Shown here piece after piece: positions 24,922 to 33,224 of a stretch of 52,594 bases of DNA. The stretch comes from Allobosea psychrotolerans. Lineage in GTDB: Bacteria > Pseudomonadota > Alphaproteobacteria > Rhizobiales > Beijerinckiaceae. A program made the translations under genes and the position numbers. Location: positions 1-52,594 of the forward strand of contig NZ_PQFZ01000029.1 of the NCBI RefSeq assembly GCF_002917105.1, read 5' to 3'. Numbering within the stretch: the first letter of the stretch is position 1; the number at the start of each line of letters is the position of its first letter. The notes under the pieces are model-generated. The model worked only from the letters and a program-made list of their open reading frames with translations. It searched no databases and was not told the DNA's origin.

Positions 24922-26638
24922 AGCAATGGGTCTCGGCCGCCCCTCCCGGGTGGGTGACGGCCCCTCCCTTCGCAGAGCCGACCGTCTGGGCGTATTTCCA
25001 CAGCGCACCCGATGCGTAGTCGGTCTTGCGCGGTGTCCAGGCCTTACGTCGCGACTCAAGTTCGGCATCAGAAAGGCGGCAAGCGAGCTTTCCTGTGACT
25101 GCGTCGAGCTCGATGATGTCGCCATCGCGGATGAGCGCGATCGGGCCGCCGACTGCCGCTTCCGGACCGACATGGCCGACGCAGAAACCGCGCGTCGCGC
25201 CAGAGAAACGGCCATCCGTGATCAGCGCGACCTTGTCGCCCATGCCCTGGCCGTAGAGCGCCGCCGTGGTCGCCAGCATCTCGCGCATGCCGGGCCCGCC
25301 CTTGGGCCCCTCATAGCGGATGACCAGCACGTCGCCGATGTTGTAGTCGCGGCTGGTGACGGCGGCGAAGGCGTCTTCCTCGCAATCGAAGCAGCGCGCC
25401 GGGCCCGTGAAGGTCAGCTGCTCGGTCGTCATGCCGGCGATCTTCACGATCGCGCCTTCGGGAGCGAGGTTGCCCTGGAGGCCGACGACGCCGCCATTGG
25501 GCGAAAGCGGCTTGTCCGCGGCGCGCACGACGTCCTGCTCGTCATTCCATTTCACTGAGGCGAGGTTCTCGGCGATGGTGCGGCCGGTCACGGTCATGCA
25601 GTCGCCATGCAGATAGCCATGGTCGAGCAAGGTCTTCATCAGGAGCGGGATGCCGCCGACCTCGAACATGTCCTTGGCGACATATTTTCCGCCGGGCTTC
25701 AGATCGGCGATATAGGGCGTCTTCTTGAAGATCTCGGCCACGGCGAAGAGATCGAAATCGATGCCGCATTCATGCGCGATCGCCGGCAGGTGGAGCGCGC
25801 CATTGGTCGAGCCGCCCGAGGCCGCAACGACGGTCGCGGCGTTCTCCAGCGCCTTGCGGGTGACGATGTCGCGGGGGCGGATGTTGCGGGCGATCAGCTC
25901 CATCACCATCTCGCCGGCGGTGTAGCAGAAGCTGTCGCGCATGTCGTAGGGCGCCGGCGCGCCGCAGGAATAGGGCAGCGCCAGGCCGATCGCCTCGGCG
26001 ACGGTCGCCATGGTGTTGGCGGTGAACTGCGCGCCACAGGAGCCCGAGGACGGACAGGCGACCTCCTCCAGCTCCTTCAGATCCTCGTCGGACATCGCGC
26101 CGACCGAGTGCTTGCCGACGGCCTCGAACACGTCCTGCACCGTGACGGGCTTGCCCTTGAAGACGCCGGGCATGATCGAGCCGCCATAGATAAAGATCGA
26201 GGGCACGTTCAGGCGCACCATCGCCATCATCATGCCCGGCAGCGACTTGTCGCAGCCGGCGAGGCCGACGAGCGCGTCATAGCAATGGCCGCGCATGGTC
26301 AGTTCGACGGAGTCGGCGATGCATTCGCGGGAGGCCAGCGAGGACTTCATGCCCTGGTGGCCCATGGCGATGCCGTCGGTGACGCTGATGGTGCAGAATT
26401 CGCGCGGCGTGCCATTGGCCGAGGCGACGCCCTTCTTGACCGCCTGGGCCTGGCGCATCAGCGAGATGTTGCAGGGCGCGGCCTCGTTCCAGCAGGAGGC
26501 CACGCCGACGAAAGGCTGGGCAATCTGGCGGGCCGTCATGCCCATGGCGTAGTAGTAGGAGCGATGCGGCGCGCGAGCCGGCCCGACGCTGACGTGCCGG
26601 CTGGGGAGTTTCGATTTATCGAACACACGCACGTCCAT
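24908..26638 (-). CDS. ilvD: Dihydroxy-acid dehydratase
   Basis: A 576-residue enzyme of branched-chain amino acid synthesis, which dehydrates 2,3-dihydroxy acids to 2-oxo acids. The iron-sulfur cysteines are visible in ASCWNEAAPC, LAGCDKSLPG and CPSSGSCGAQFTANTM. The C-terminal domain has GRFSGATRGFCVGHVGPEA. The ATG at 26638 follows a GAGGAAAAAA ribosome binding site. The 3' end overlaps the exoR-like gene. A short perfect hairpin lies in its leader at 26674-26693. Confidence 0.95.
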   Translation of the reverse strand: MDVRVFDKSKLPSRHVSVGPARAPHRSYYYAMGMTARQIAQPFVGVASCWNEAAPCNISLMRQAQAVKKGVASANGTPREFCTISVTDGIAMGHQGMKSSLASRECIADSVELTMRGHCYDALVGLAGCDKSLPGMMMAMVRLNVPSIFIYGGSIMPGVFKGKPVTVQDVFEAVGKHSVGAMSDEDLKELEEVACPSSGSCGAQFTANTMATVAEAIGLALPYSCGAPAPYDMRDSFCYTAGEMVMELIARNIRPRDIVTRKALENAATVVAASGGSTNGALHLPAIAHECGIDFDLFAVAEIFKKTPYIADLKPGGKYVAKDMFEVGGIPLLMKTLLDHGYLHGDCMTVTGRTIAENLASVKWNDEQDVVRAADKPLSPNGGVVGLQGNLAPEGAIVKIAGMTTEQLTFTGPARCFDCEEDAFAAVTSRDYNIGDVLVIRYEGPKGGPGMREMLATTAALYGQGMGDKVALITDGRFSGATRGFCVGHVGPEAAVGGPIALIRDGDIIELDAVTGKLACRLSDAELESRRKAWTPRKTDYASGALWKYAQTVGSAKGGAVTHPGGAAETHCYADI

Positions 26639-26974
26639 GGTCTTTTTTCCTCGTTCCACCCTGCGCTTGAGGCGCGTGGCAGATGTGCCACGCAGCCCGA
26701 GCCGGACGCAACGTTATCCCGCCTGCCGACCACAAGGGCGAATGCCTCTTCTGGCAGCGCGGCTCACACTCTAATTCTTCTATATCTCAGTGGCTTATCG
26801 GAACCCTCTGCTGGGCGTGCTTTGTGGCGGCTTCGCGGCAATTGGGCCCGTCCGAGGCCATCGCCGCGCGATGTGGAAGCAGTGTTGCGCCGGCGCCACA
26901 AATTCGCGGCCGACTCGCCCAGCCGGGAACCTTTTGCGCTGTCACGATTCATGTCCGGCGGCGGCGACGCCGCC
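26639..26974. other. Intergenic region upstream of ilvD
   Basis: This 336-bp gap should hold the ilvD promoter and the 3' end of the YqaA-like gene transcript. The one clear structure is a hairpin at 26674-26693 (GCGTGGCA, loop GATG, TGCCACGC) about 35 bp before the ilvD start, without a T-run. No valine- or leucine-rich leader peptide or gene was recognised. Confidence 0.5.
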
Positions 26975-27556
26975 TCAGAGCACCAGCGGCAGAACGAAGA
27001 AACCGCCGACCACGACGACGAGCAGCGCCAGCGCCACCAGCGGCAGGTGCTTCTCGATGAAGATGCGGATGTCGTCGCCATAGAAGCGCAGCGCCAGCGC
27101 GATCATCATGAAGAAGGTGACGCGCGAGACCACCATGCCGACGGTGAACTTCCAGATGTCGAAATGCAGGAAGCCCGACATGATCGTGACGATCTTGAAC
27201 GGGATCGGCGTCAGCCCCTTGGTGACCAGAACCCAGAACCAATAGTCCTGCGAGGTCGAGATCAATTGGGCGGCCTTGTCCTGCAGGCCGTAGATGCCGA
27301 TCAGCCAGGAACCGACCGAATCGTAGAGCAGCGCGCCGATGGCGTAGCCGAGATAGCCGCCCAGCACCGCGCCGAGCGAACAGACGCCGGCATAGAACCA
27401 GGCGCGGTCGGGCCTGGCGATGCACATCGGCAGCAAGAGCGGGATCGGCGGCAGCGGGCTGACGGAACTTTCGACGAAGGTCAGCGCGAAGAGGAGCCAG
27501 GGGGCGGCGGGGTGGGACGCATAGGAAACGCACCAGTCATAGGCTCGTTTGAGCAT
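26975..27556 (-). CDS. YqaA-family (DedA-like, VTT domain) membrane protein
   Basis: A 193-residue membrane protein. FALTFVESSVSPLPPIPLLLPMCIARP and VTKGLTPIPFKIVTIMSGFLHFDIWKF are the paired re-entrant motifs of the DedA/VTT family in its YqaA branch. Such proteins act in membrane lipid flipping or envelope homeostasis; the precise substrate here is unknown. About five hydrophobic helices are visible. The start ATG is at 27556. Confidence 0.87.
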   Translation of the reverse strand: MLKRAYDWCVSYASHPAAPWLLFALTFVESSVSPLPPIPLLLPMCIARPDRAWFYAGVCSLGAVLGGYLGYAIGALLYDSVGSWLIGIYGLQDKAAQLISTSQDYWFWVLVTKGLTPIPFKIVTIMSGFLHFDIWKFTVGMVVSRVTFFMMIALALRFYGDDIRIFIEKHLPLVALALLVVVVGGFFVLPLVL

Positions 27557-27750
27557 GGCGTAAGAGCAACCGGTCCTGGGTTAACGACGGCATCGAGCGC
27601 ATGGCTGGCTTGCGCCCGGCGCGCATCTAAGCCTGTCAGCGGAAGATTGCCAGAGTTGTCTTACGGTAACGTCAATTTGAAGACGGCTTCGTGACCGAGT
27701 GGGGGCGCAAGGGCCCTTTCGGGAAGCTGTGTCCATGCCCAATCCGCAGC

Positions 27751-27853
27751 GTCATCCTGGACAAGCCGCGAAGCGGCGCAGATCCGGGATCCGTCATAGA
27801 GCGCCGGAGCCCTTCGATGGATCCCGGGACGCCCTCCGGGCGCCCAGGATGAC
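27751..27853. repeat. Dispersed inverted repeat, family C
   Basis: Ends GTCATCCTGG and CCAGGATGAC face each other; inside are GCCGCGAAGCGGC and two GGGATCC segments. Close relatives lie at 45613-45716 and 48654-48801, and a minimal form at 43931-43968. Here it occupies most of the 318-bp gap between valS and the YqaA-like gene (27557-27874). Confidence 0.75.
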
Positions 27854-27874
27854 GGCGCGGTTGTCTCCCGCCGC

Positions 27875-30694
27875 TCACGCCAGCCGCGTCAGCGCCTCGG
27901 CGATCTTGAGCTTGCGTGCTTCGGCTGCTGCCTTGCGATCGCGATTCTCCTCGACGACCTCCTCGGGCGCGCGCGCCATAAAATCGGGATTGCCGAGCTT
28001 CTTGTCGACCACCGCGATGTCCTGGTCGAGCTTGGCCATCTCTTTGGTCAAACGCACGCGCTCGATATCGAGATCGATGATGCCGGCAAGCGGCAGCGCC
28101 GCCACCTCGCCGCGCACGATGATCTGCGCCGATTGCGCCGGCGCGGTCTCCGCGAAGGCGATCTCGGAAACGCGCGCCAAACGCTCGATCATCGGCCGCC
28201 AGCTCTCGATCGTCGCCCGCGTCGCGGCCGAGGCTTTGACCAGCACGAGCGGCGCCTGCGTGCCCGCCGGCACATTGACCTCCGAGCGCACCGAGCGGAT
28301 GTCGGAGATCAGATCGACGACGAAGCCGATCTCGGCCTCGGCCGCGGCGTCGCGCAGCGCCGCGAGATCGGGCCAATGCGTAAGACACACCAGCGCGTCA
28401 TCGCCCGAGGCGAGTTTGCGTGGAGCCCCCTCGCCGGCCTTCTGCGCCCAGAGCTCCTCGGTGAGGAAGGGCATGAAGGGGTGCAGGAGCTGGCAGATCA
28501 GGTCAATGACATGCGCGACGGTGGCTTGCGTCTCGGCTTTCTCGGCGGGATCGACGCCCTCGCCCTGCAACACGGGCTTGGCGAGCTCGAGGTACCAGTC
28601 GCAGAACTGGCCCCAGGTGAAGCGATAGGCCGCAGCCGCCGCCTCGTTGAACCTGAAGCTCGGGATGCCGGCGGCGATCTCCTCGGCCGCACGCGCCGCC
28701 TCGCTCAGGATCCAGCGGTTGAGCGGCTGCATCACCTTGGCCGGGTCGAAACCCTCCGCCCGGGCGCAGCCGTTCAATTCGGCGAAGCGCGCCGCGTTCC
28801 AGATCTTCGTCGCGAAATTGCGGTAGCCCTCGACGCGCGCGGTCGAGAGCTTGATGTCGCGCCCCTGCGCCGCCATCGCGGCCAAGGTGAAGCGCAAGGC
28901 ATCGGCCCCGTACTGATCGACGATCGTCAGCGGGTCGATGACGTTGCCCTTCGACTTCGACATCTTCGCGCCCTTCTCATCGCGAACGATGGCGTGGATG
29001 TAGACGTCCTTGAACGGCACCTCGTCCATGAAGTTGAGGCCCATCATCATCATCCGGGCGACCCAGAAGAAGATGATGTCGAAGGCGGTGACGAGCGTCG
29101 CGGTCGGATAGTAGCGCTTGAGCTCGGCGGTATCCTCGGGCCAGCCCAGGGTCGAGAATGGCCATAGCGCCGAGGAGAACCAGGTGTCGAGCACGTCCTC
29201 GTCGCGGGTGAGTTCGACCGTGCCGCCGTAATGGCCGAGCGCCAGCGCTTGCGCCTCGACCTCCGACTCCGCCACGAACACTTCGCCGTCGGGCCCGTAC
29301 CAGACCGGGATCTGATGGCCCCACCAGAGCTGGCGCGAGACGCACCAGGGCTCGATGTTCTCCAGCCAGTCGTAATAGACCTTGGTCCAGCTTTCCGGCG
29401 TGAACTTGGTGCGCCCATCGCGGACCGCCTTCAGCGAGCGCTGCGCCAGTGGCTTGACGTCGACATACCACTGGTCGGTCAGCCAGGGCTCGATCACGAC
29501 ATCCGAGCGGTCGCCATGCGGTACGGTGTGGCCATGCGGCTCGATCTTGGCGAGGAAGCCGCGCTCGGCCATCAGCGCGACGACGCGCTTGCGCGCGGCG
29601 AAGCGGTCGAGGCCGTGCAGCGCCAGCGTCTCGGCCTCGGGCACTGAGCCAGCAAGGAAATCGGCATTGTCGGCAAGCAGAATCCTGGCCTCGCCGTCGA
29701 GGATGTTGACGACGTCGAGCTTGTGGCGCTTGCCGACCTCGAAATCGTTGAAGTCGTGCGCCGGGGTGATCTTGACCGCGCCCGTGCCCTTCTCCGGATC
29801 GGCATAGTCATCGCCGAAGATCGGGATGACGCGCCCGACCAGCGGCAGCACCACGTTCCGGCCGATCAGATGGCCGAGCTTTTCGTTCTCGGGATGAACT
29901 GCGACGCCCGTATCGCCCAGCATGGTCTCGGGCCGCGTCGTCGCCACCGTGATGAAGCTCGAGGCGTCATCGGCGTCGTAAGTCACGCCTTCGAGCGGGT
30001 AGTTGAAGTAGTAGAGATGCCCGCCCGGATCGCGGTTCAGCACCTTCTCGAGCTTGGCGGAATCGAAGGCCTCCTCCCCACCCCGCTCCCATTTGAACGA
30101 GCCGGATTTCTCGACCTGGACGACCTCGAGATCGGAGATCGCGGTCTGGAACTTCGGATCCCAGTTCACCAGGCGCTTGGCGCGATAAATCAGCCCCTGC
30201 TTGTGCAAGGCGACGAAGACCTTCAGCACGGCCTGGCTCAGGCCCTCATCCATGGTGAACCGCTCGCGCGACCAGTCGCAGGAGGCGCCGAGGCGCTTCA
30301 GCTGGTTGACGATCGTGCCACCGGATTCGGCCTTCCAGGCCCAGACCTCCTTCAGGAAGTCCTCGCGGCTCATGTCCCGGCGGGAGATGTTGCGCTCGGC
30401 CGACAGCTTGCGCTCGACCACCATTTGCGTGGCGATGCCGGCATGGTCGGTACCCGGCTGCCAGAGCACGTCCTTGCCGCGCATGCGCTCGAAACGGCAG
30501 AGTGCGTCCTGCAGCGTGTTGTTGAGCGCGTGGCCCATGTGCAGGGAGCCGGTGACGTTGGGCGGCGGGATCACGATGCAATAGGGCTCGGCGCCGGGCA
30601 CGGCCCCGCGCCCGGCCTTGAAGGCGTCGGCCTTCTCCCATGCCGCGCTGACGCGCGCCTCGACGGTCGCCGGCTCGAATGTCTTGTCCATCAT
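27875..30694 (-). CDS. valS: Valyl-tRNA synthetase
   Basis: A 939-residue class I aminoacyl-tRNA synthetase. The HIGH motif is HMGH at residues 52-55 (PPPNVTGSLHMGHAL) and the KMSKS motif is GAKMSKSKGN. The editing domain contains TTRPETMLGDTGVAVHPE. The C-terminal part is the valyl-specific coiled coil (ERVRLTKEMAKLDQDIAVVDKKLGNPDFMARAPEEVVEENRDR). The first of two adjacent ATGs (30694 or 30691) is taken. A terminator-like hairpin with a T-run lies only 16 bp upstream of the start, within the leader, which is unusual. Confidence 0.97.
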   Translation of the reverse strand: MMDKTFEPATVEARVSAAWEKADAFKAGRGAVPGAEPYCIVIPPPNVTGSLHMGHALNNTLQDALCRFERMRGKDVLWQPGTDHAGIATQMVVERKLSAERNISRRDMSREDFLKEVWAWKAESGGTIVNQLKRLGASCDWSRERFTMDEGLSQAVLKVFVALHKQGLIYRAKRLVNWDPKFQTAISDLEVVQVEKSGSFKWERGGEEAFDSAKLEKVLNRDPGGHLYYFNYPLEGVTYDADDASSFITVATTRPETMLGDTGVAVHPENEKLGHLIGRNVVLPLVGRVIPIFGDDYADPEKGTGAVKITPAHDFNDFEVGKRHKLDVVNILDGEARILLADNADFLAGSVPEAETLALHGLDRFAARKRVVALMAERGFLAKIEPHGHTVPHGDRSDVVIEPWLTDQWYVDVKPLAQRSLKAVRDGRTKFTPESWTKVYYDWLENIEPWCVSRQLWWGHQIPVWYGPDGEVFVAESEVEAQALALGHYGGTVELTRDEDVLDTWFSSALWPFSTLGWPEDTAELKRYYPTATLVTAFDIIFFWVARMMMMGLNFMDEVPFKDVYIHAIVRDEKGAKMSKSKGNVIDPLTIVDQYGADALRFTLAAMAAQGRDIKLSTARVEGYRNFATKIWNAARFAELNGCARAEGFDPAKVMQPLNRWILSEAARAAEEIAAGIPSFRFNEAAAAAYRFTWGQFCDWYLELAKPVLQGEGVDPAEKAETQATVAHVIDLICQLLHPFMPFLTEELWAQKAGEGAPRKLASGDDALVCLTHWPDLAALRDAAAEAEIGFVVDLISDIRSVRSEVNVPAGTQAPLVLVKASAATRATIESWRPMIERLARVSEIAFAETAPAQSAQIIVRGEVAALPLAGIIDLDIERVRLTKEMAKLDQDIAVVDKKLGNPDFMARAPEEVVEENRDRKAAAEARKLKIAEALTRLA

Positions 30695-30710
30695 CGCTTC
30701 GCTCGAACGC

Positions 30711-30737
30711 AAAAAGGCCGGGGAGCACGCCCCGGCC
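30711..30737 (-). terminator. Terminator-like hairpin in the valS leader
   Basis: On the minus strand GGCCGGGG, loop CGTGCT, CCCCGGCC is followed directly by TTTTT (30711-30715). It lies 125 bp after the dps stop and 16 bp before the valS ATG. It could end dps transcription, but there is no room for a valS promoter after it, so it may act as an attenuator of valS. Confidence 0.75.
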
Positions 30738-30862
30738 GTGAAAATCAAAGGCCAAAAAGGTCGAAGGTCTTAAGAGCCCAAGCAAGGCCTACGCGTCAAG
30801 CAAGGCCTGCACGTCAGGGAAAGGCCTGCGCGTCGACGTCTTCGAGCAATCACGGTGCCGCA

Positions 30863-31345
30863 TCAGGCCGCGGCACTGGATTGCAGGAACCATAAAGCCT
30901 TGTCGAGCATGCGCGAATAGGCCGTCAGCAGATCGGCGGTTCCGGCGTCGCCCGCCTCATCGGTCTTGTCGATCGCCGCGCGCACCAGATTGGCGGTCGC
31001 GGCATAGCGTTCGATCAGCGCGGCGAGATGATCGCCGACCGCGATGATGTCGGTCGGATAGGCTTTAAGCGTGGTGGTCGAGGCGGTCGTCTGCGTGGTG
31101 CCCAATGCAACGCCGCCGAGCTGGGCGATGCGCTCGGCGACCGTATCGACATGTTCGTCGAGATCCTTGCGGAAACCGTCGAGCATCAAATGGATGCCGA
31201 TGAAACCCGGCCCTTTCAGGTTCCAATGCGCCTGCTTGGTAACGAGCGCGAGGTCGATTCCATCGGCAAGACGCTCATTCAGCAGGCTGATCACCTCGGC
31301 CTTGGTGTTCGAGGTCAGGTCAATCTTGGAGACGGGCTTCTTCAT
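30863..31345 (-). CDS. dps: DNA starvation/stationary phase protection protein Dps
   Basis: A 160-residue ferritin-like protein. The intersubunit ferroxidase ligands are visible in AHWNLKGPGFIGIHLMLDGFRKDLDEHVDTVAER (His, His, Asp, Glu). Dps forms a 12-subunit cage that binds iron and protects DNA from oxidation. The ATG at 31345 follows GAGGAT. It is divergent from the flavin-binding stress gene at 31553, with a 207-bp shared promoter region that shows no obvious operator. Confidence 0.95.
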   Translation of the reverse strand: MKKPVSKIDLTSNTKAEVISLLNERLADGIDLALVTKQAHWNLKGPGFIGIHLMLDGFRKDLDEHVDTVAERIAQLGGVALGTTQTTASTTTLKAYPTDIIAVGDHLAALIERYAATANLVRAAIDKTDEAGDAGTADLLTAYSRMLDKALWFLQSSAAA

Positions 31346-31552
31346 GGCGATATCCTCGATGGGGTCATCCGCGGAAGCTCGGCCAGGGGAAAGATCTGGC
31401 AGAGGAAACGATCTGGTCGGGCCTTGGCTCAAGATACGCGCGAGAGCGCTTCGCGTTCCCACGGAAGGAGACGGCAGGACATCGCGGGAAGGGGCGGAAG
31501 GAACTGTTGCGGCGTCCACCCGTTGAGAACCTGAACGACAGGAGAATGTCCC

Positions 31553-32038
31553 ATGACCCATCACACCGACCAGGATCGCGCCTGGACGCTGATCCACGAT
31601 ATCGGGCTGTGCATGCTGGTGACGCATAACGGTTCGAGCGACGAATTGCGCTCCCGGCCGATGAGTGCCCATGCCGCTCGCGACGAGGATGCGATCTACT
31701 TTCTGACCGACGCCCGCGATCACAAGGACGACGAGGTCGAGATCAACGACAATGTCTGCCTGACCTTTGCCGACAATGGCGGTTATCGCTATGTCTCCGT
31801 GACCGGCACGGCCAACATCCTCGACGACCGCCGCAAGATCGGCGAGCTTTGGTCAACCGCTGCGAGGGCGTTCTGGGAGAGCAAGGACGATCCCAATATC
31901 CGCGTCCTGCGCGTCAGGCCCGCCATGGCCGAGTTCTGGGACAGTCCCGGCAAGATCGTCACGACAGTGAAGATGGCGGCTGCCGCGATCACGGGCTCGA
32001 AGCCCAATCTCGGCGACAACCGCAAAGTGATGCTCTGA
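31553..32038 (+). CDS. Pyridoxamine 5'-phosphate oxidase-like general stress protein
   Basis: A 161-residue split-barrel protein of the general stress protein 26 group. Segments LRSRPMSAHAARDEDAIYFLTDARDHKDDEVEINDNVCLTFAD and YRYVSVTGTANILDDR fit the FMN-binding fold. The reaction is unknown; several relatives bind FMN or FAD. GGAG at 31541 precedes the ATG at 31553. The dps partner across the promoter suggests a joint stress response. Confidence 0.85.
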   Translation: MTHHTDQDRAWTLIHDIGLCMLVTHNGSSDELRSRPMSAHAARDEDAIYFLTDARDHKDDEVEINDNVCLTFADNGGYRYVSVTGTANILDDRRKIGELWSTAARAFWESKDDPNIRVLRVRPAMAEFWDSPGKIVTTVKMAAAAITGSKPNLGDNRKVML

Positions 32039-32063
32039 CCGTTTCAGCAAGGGAATGATTGCG

Positions 32064-32291
32064 ATGAAGTTTTTCGTCCACGCGCTCGGCGCCTGGTTCG
32101 CGGCCGAAGCGGCGTCAGGCCGCTATTCCCGCCCCGTCACCATGGGCATCGCGATGCTGGTGGCGCGGCTCGGCACGCCGACGCTGGCCCTGATGCTCGG
32201 CAGCCTCATCTATAAGAAGCTGCGCTCGGAAGGTGCTTTCGGGCAACTTCAGACCGTGCCCGCCAGGAAGCCCCGCGCCACGCGGGGCTGA
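32064..32291 (+). CDS. Small hydrophobic protein
   Basis: A 75-residue protein with one or two hydrophobic segments (MKFFVHALGAWFAAEAA and VTMGIAMLVARLGTPTLALMLGSLIY) and a basic tail. AAGGGA lies 9 bp before the ATG at 32064; an ATG at 32055 is too close to it. It follows the stress gene by 25 bp, so it is likely co-transcribed. A GC-rich inverted repeat (AGCCCCGCG/CGCGGGGCT, 32269-32289) overlaps its end. The function is unknown. Confidence 0.65.
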   Translation: MKFFVHALGAWFAAEAASGRYSRPVTMGIAMLVARLGTPTLALMLGSLIYKKLRSEGAFGQLQTVPARKPRATRG

Positions 32292-32350
32292 CCAGAGGGT
32301 AAAGACAACCACGGACTGTGGCCGGTCGTGCCGACAGGCGCGGCCGGCTT

Positions 32351-32442
32351 AGAGCATTTTCAAGCGAAGTGGACACCGGCTCGCGTGAAGAAAATGCGAT
32401 GCAACAAGGAGCTAGAGCATCTCCGCGCTTCGGAGAAACGTC
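32351..32442 (+). repeat. Dispersed palindromic element, family A (degraded)
   Basis: AGAGCATTTTCAAGCGAAGT, then a GCGTGAAGAAAATGCG box, then AGAGCATCTCCGCG and CGGAGAAACG follow the order seen at 40706-40807. The closing ATGCTCT arm is missing next to the popZ stop. Confidence 0.7.
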
Positions 32443-32450
32443 GGAATCCG

Positions 32451-33077
32451 CTAATTGCGGCCGCCGCGCGCCACACGTTCGATCTCGGCGCGCACCAGCC
32501 TCTCGACCATGGTCGGCAGGTTGTCGTCGAGCCAGCTCTTCAGCATCGGCTTCAACATGTCCTTCACCAGATCCTCCAACGTACGCGCGTTGTTGGACAA
32601 GACCGTATGGGCAAGCTGGCCGAAGGCGCTGGTGACCGCCGAACTGGTCTGGTCGGAGAGAAGCTGAGCCATATCGAAGGACGGCGCGGACGCAGCAGGC
32701 GGCGGAGCCGGCGCGGGAGCAGCCGGAGGCGGAGCCGGCACGGGAGCCTGCGGCAAGACGGGTTCCGGCGCGGTTGCCGCGGCTGGTTCCGCAGCCTCGA
32801 GGAAGTCGATATCGCTGGACTCCGCGACCGCCTCTGCGGGCGGCTCCGGTTCGGGTGCGGCGATCAGGCTGGCTTCGGCCCCGAGATCGAGCACGTCGTC
32901 ATCTGCGGCCGACGCGGCGCTCGCGCCAGCGAGCAGCGCCTTCAGCTCGTCGTCCCCGTCGGTTACGGCAGCAGGCGGCGCCTCGGCAGGCTTGGCCTCG
33001 TCATCCGAGATGATCCGACGAATGGAGGCAAGGATTTCCTCCATCGACGGTTCGCTGGGCTTCGGTTGCGCGCTCAT
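32451..33077 (-). CDS. popZ: PopZ-like polar organising protein (DUF2497)
   Basis: A 208-residue acidic protein. The N-terminal helix PSMEEILASIRRIISDDEA is the PopZ client-binding region. A Pro/Ala/Glu-rich disordered stretch fills residues about 30-135, and the C-terminal oligomerisation helices are SNNARTLEDLVKDMLKPMLKSWLDDNLPTMVERLVRAEIERVARG. In Caulobacter PopZ anchors chromosome origins at the cell pole. It lies between tolC and valS on the same strand, an order I recognise from other alphaproteobacteria, but with three extra genes between it and valS. Confidence 0.9.
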   Translation of the reverse strand: MSAQPKPSEPSMEEILASIRRIISDDEAKPAEAPPAAVTDGDDELKALLAGASAASAADDDVLDLGAEASLIAAPEPEPPAEAVAESSDIDFLEAAEPAAATAPEPVLPQAPVPAPPPAAPAPAPPPAASAPSFDMAQLLSDQTSSAVTSAFGQLAHTVLSNNARTLEDLVKDMLKPMLKSWLDDNLPTMVERLVRAEIERVARGGRN

Positions 33078-33165
33078 CTTGGGTCCGGACCACTCGACAC
33101 CAGGCGCGTCGATAGAATCAACGCCGCTCCTGCCTTGAGTATTTCACGGGGAGCAGCCCGGGCAA

Positions 33166-33183
33166 GGCGGCTTTTCAGCCGCC
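33166..33183 (-). terminator. Possible hairpin after tolC
   Basis: A 7-bp stem GGCGGCT/AGCCGCC with a four-base loop lies 42 bp beyond the tolC stop. It is followed by only two T residues, so termination efficiency is doubtful. Confidence 0.35.
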
Positions 33184-33224
33184 CACAAGAGAAATGCCCG
33201 CTGTTGCGCGAATGTTATTCTTCT

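Noticed and set aside
25607..27694. A 695-residue plus-strand open frame across ilvD and the YqaA-like gene
   Set aside because: It lies opposite two recognisable genes and has the Arg/His/Asp-rich composition of an antisense shadow in high-GC DNA.
30738..30862. A leader peptide with regulatory valine codons before valS
   Set aside because: A 28-codon frame from a GTG exists upstream of the hairpin but holds no valine run and no ribosome binding site; the attenuator idea rests on the hairpin alone.
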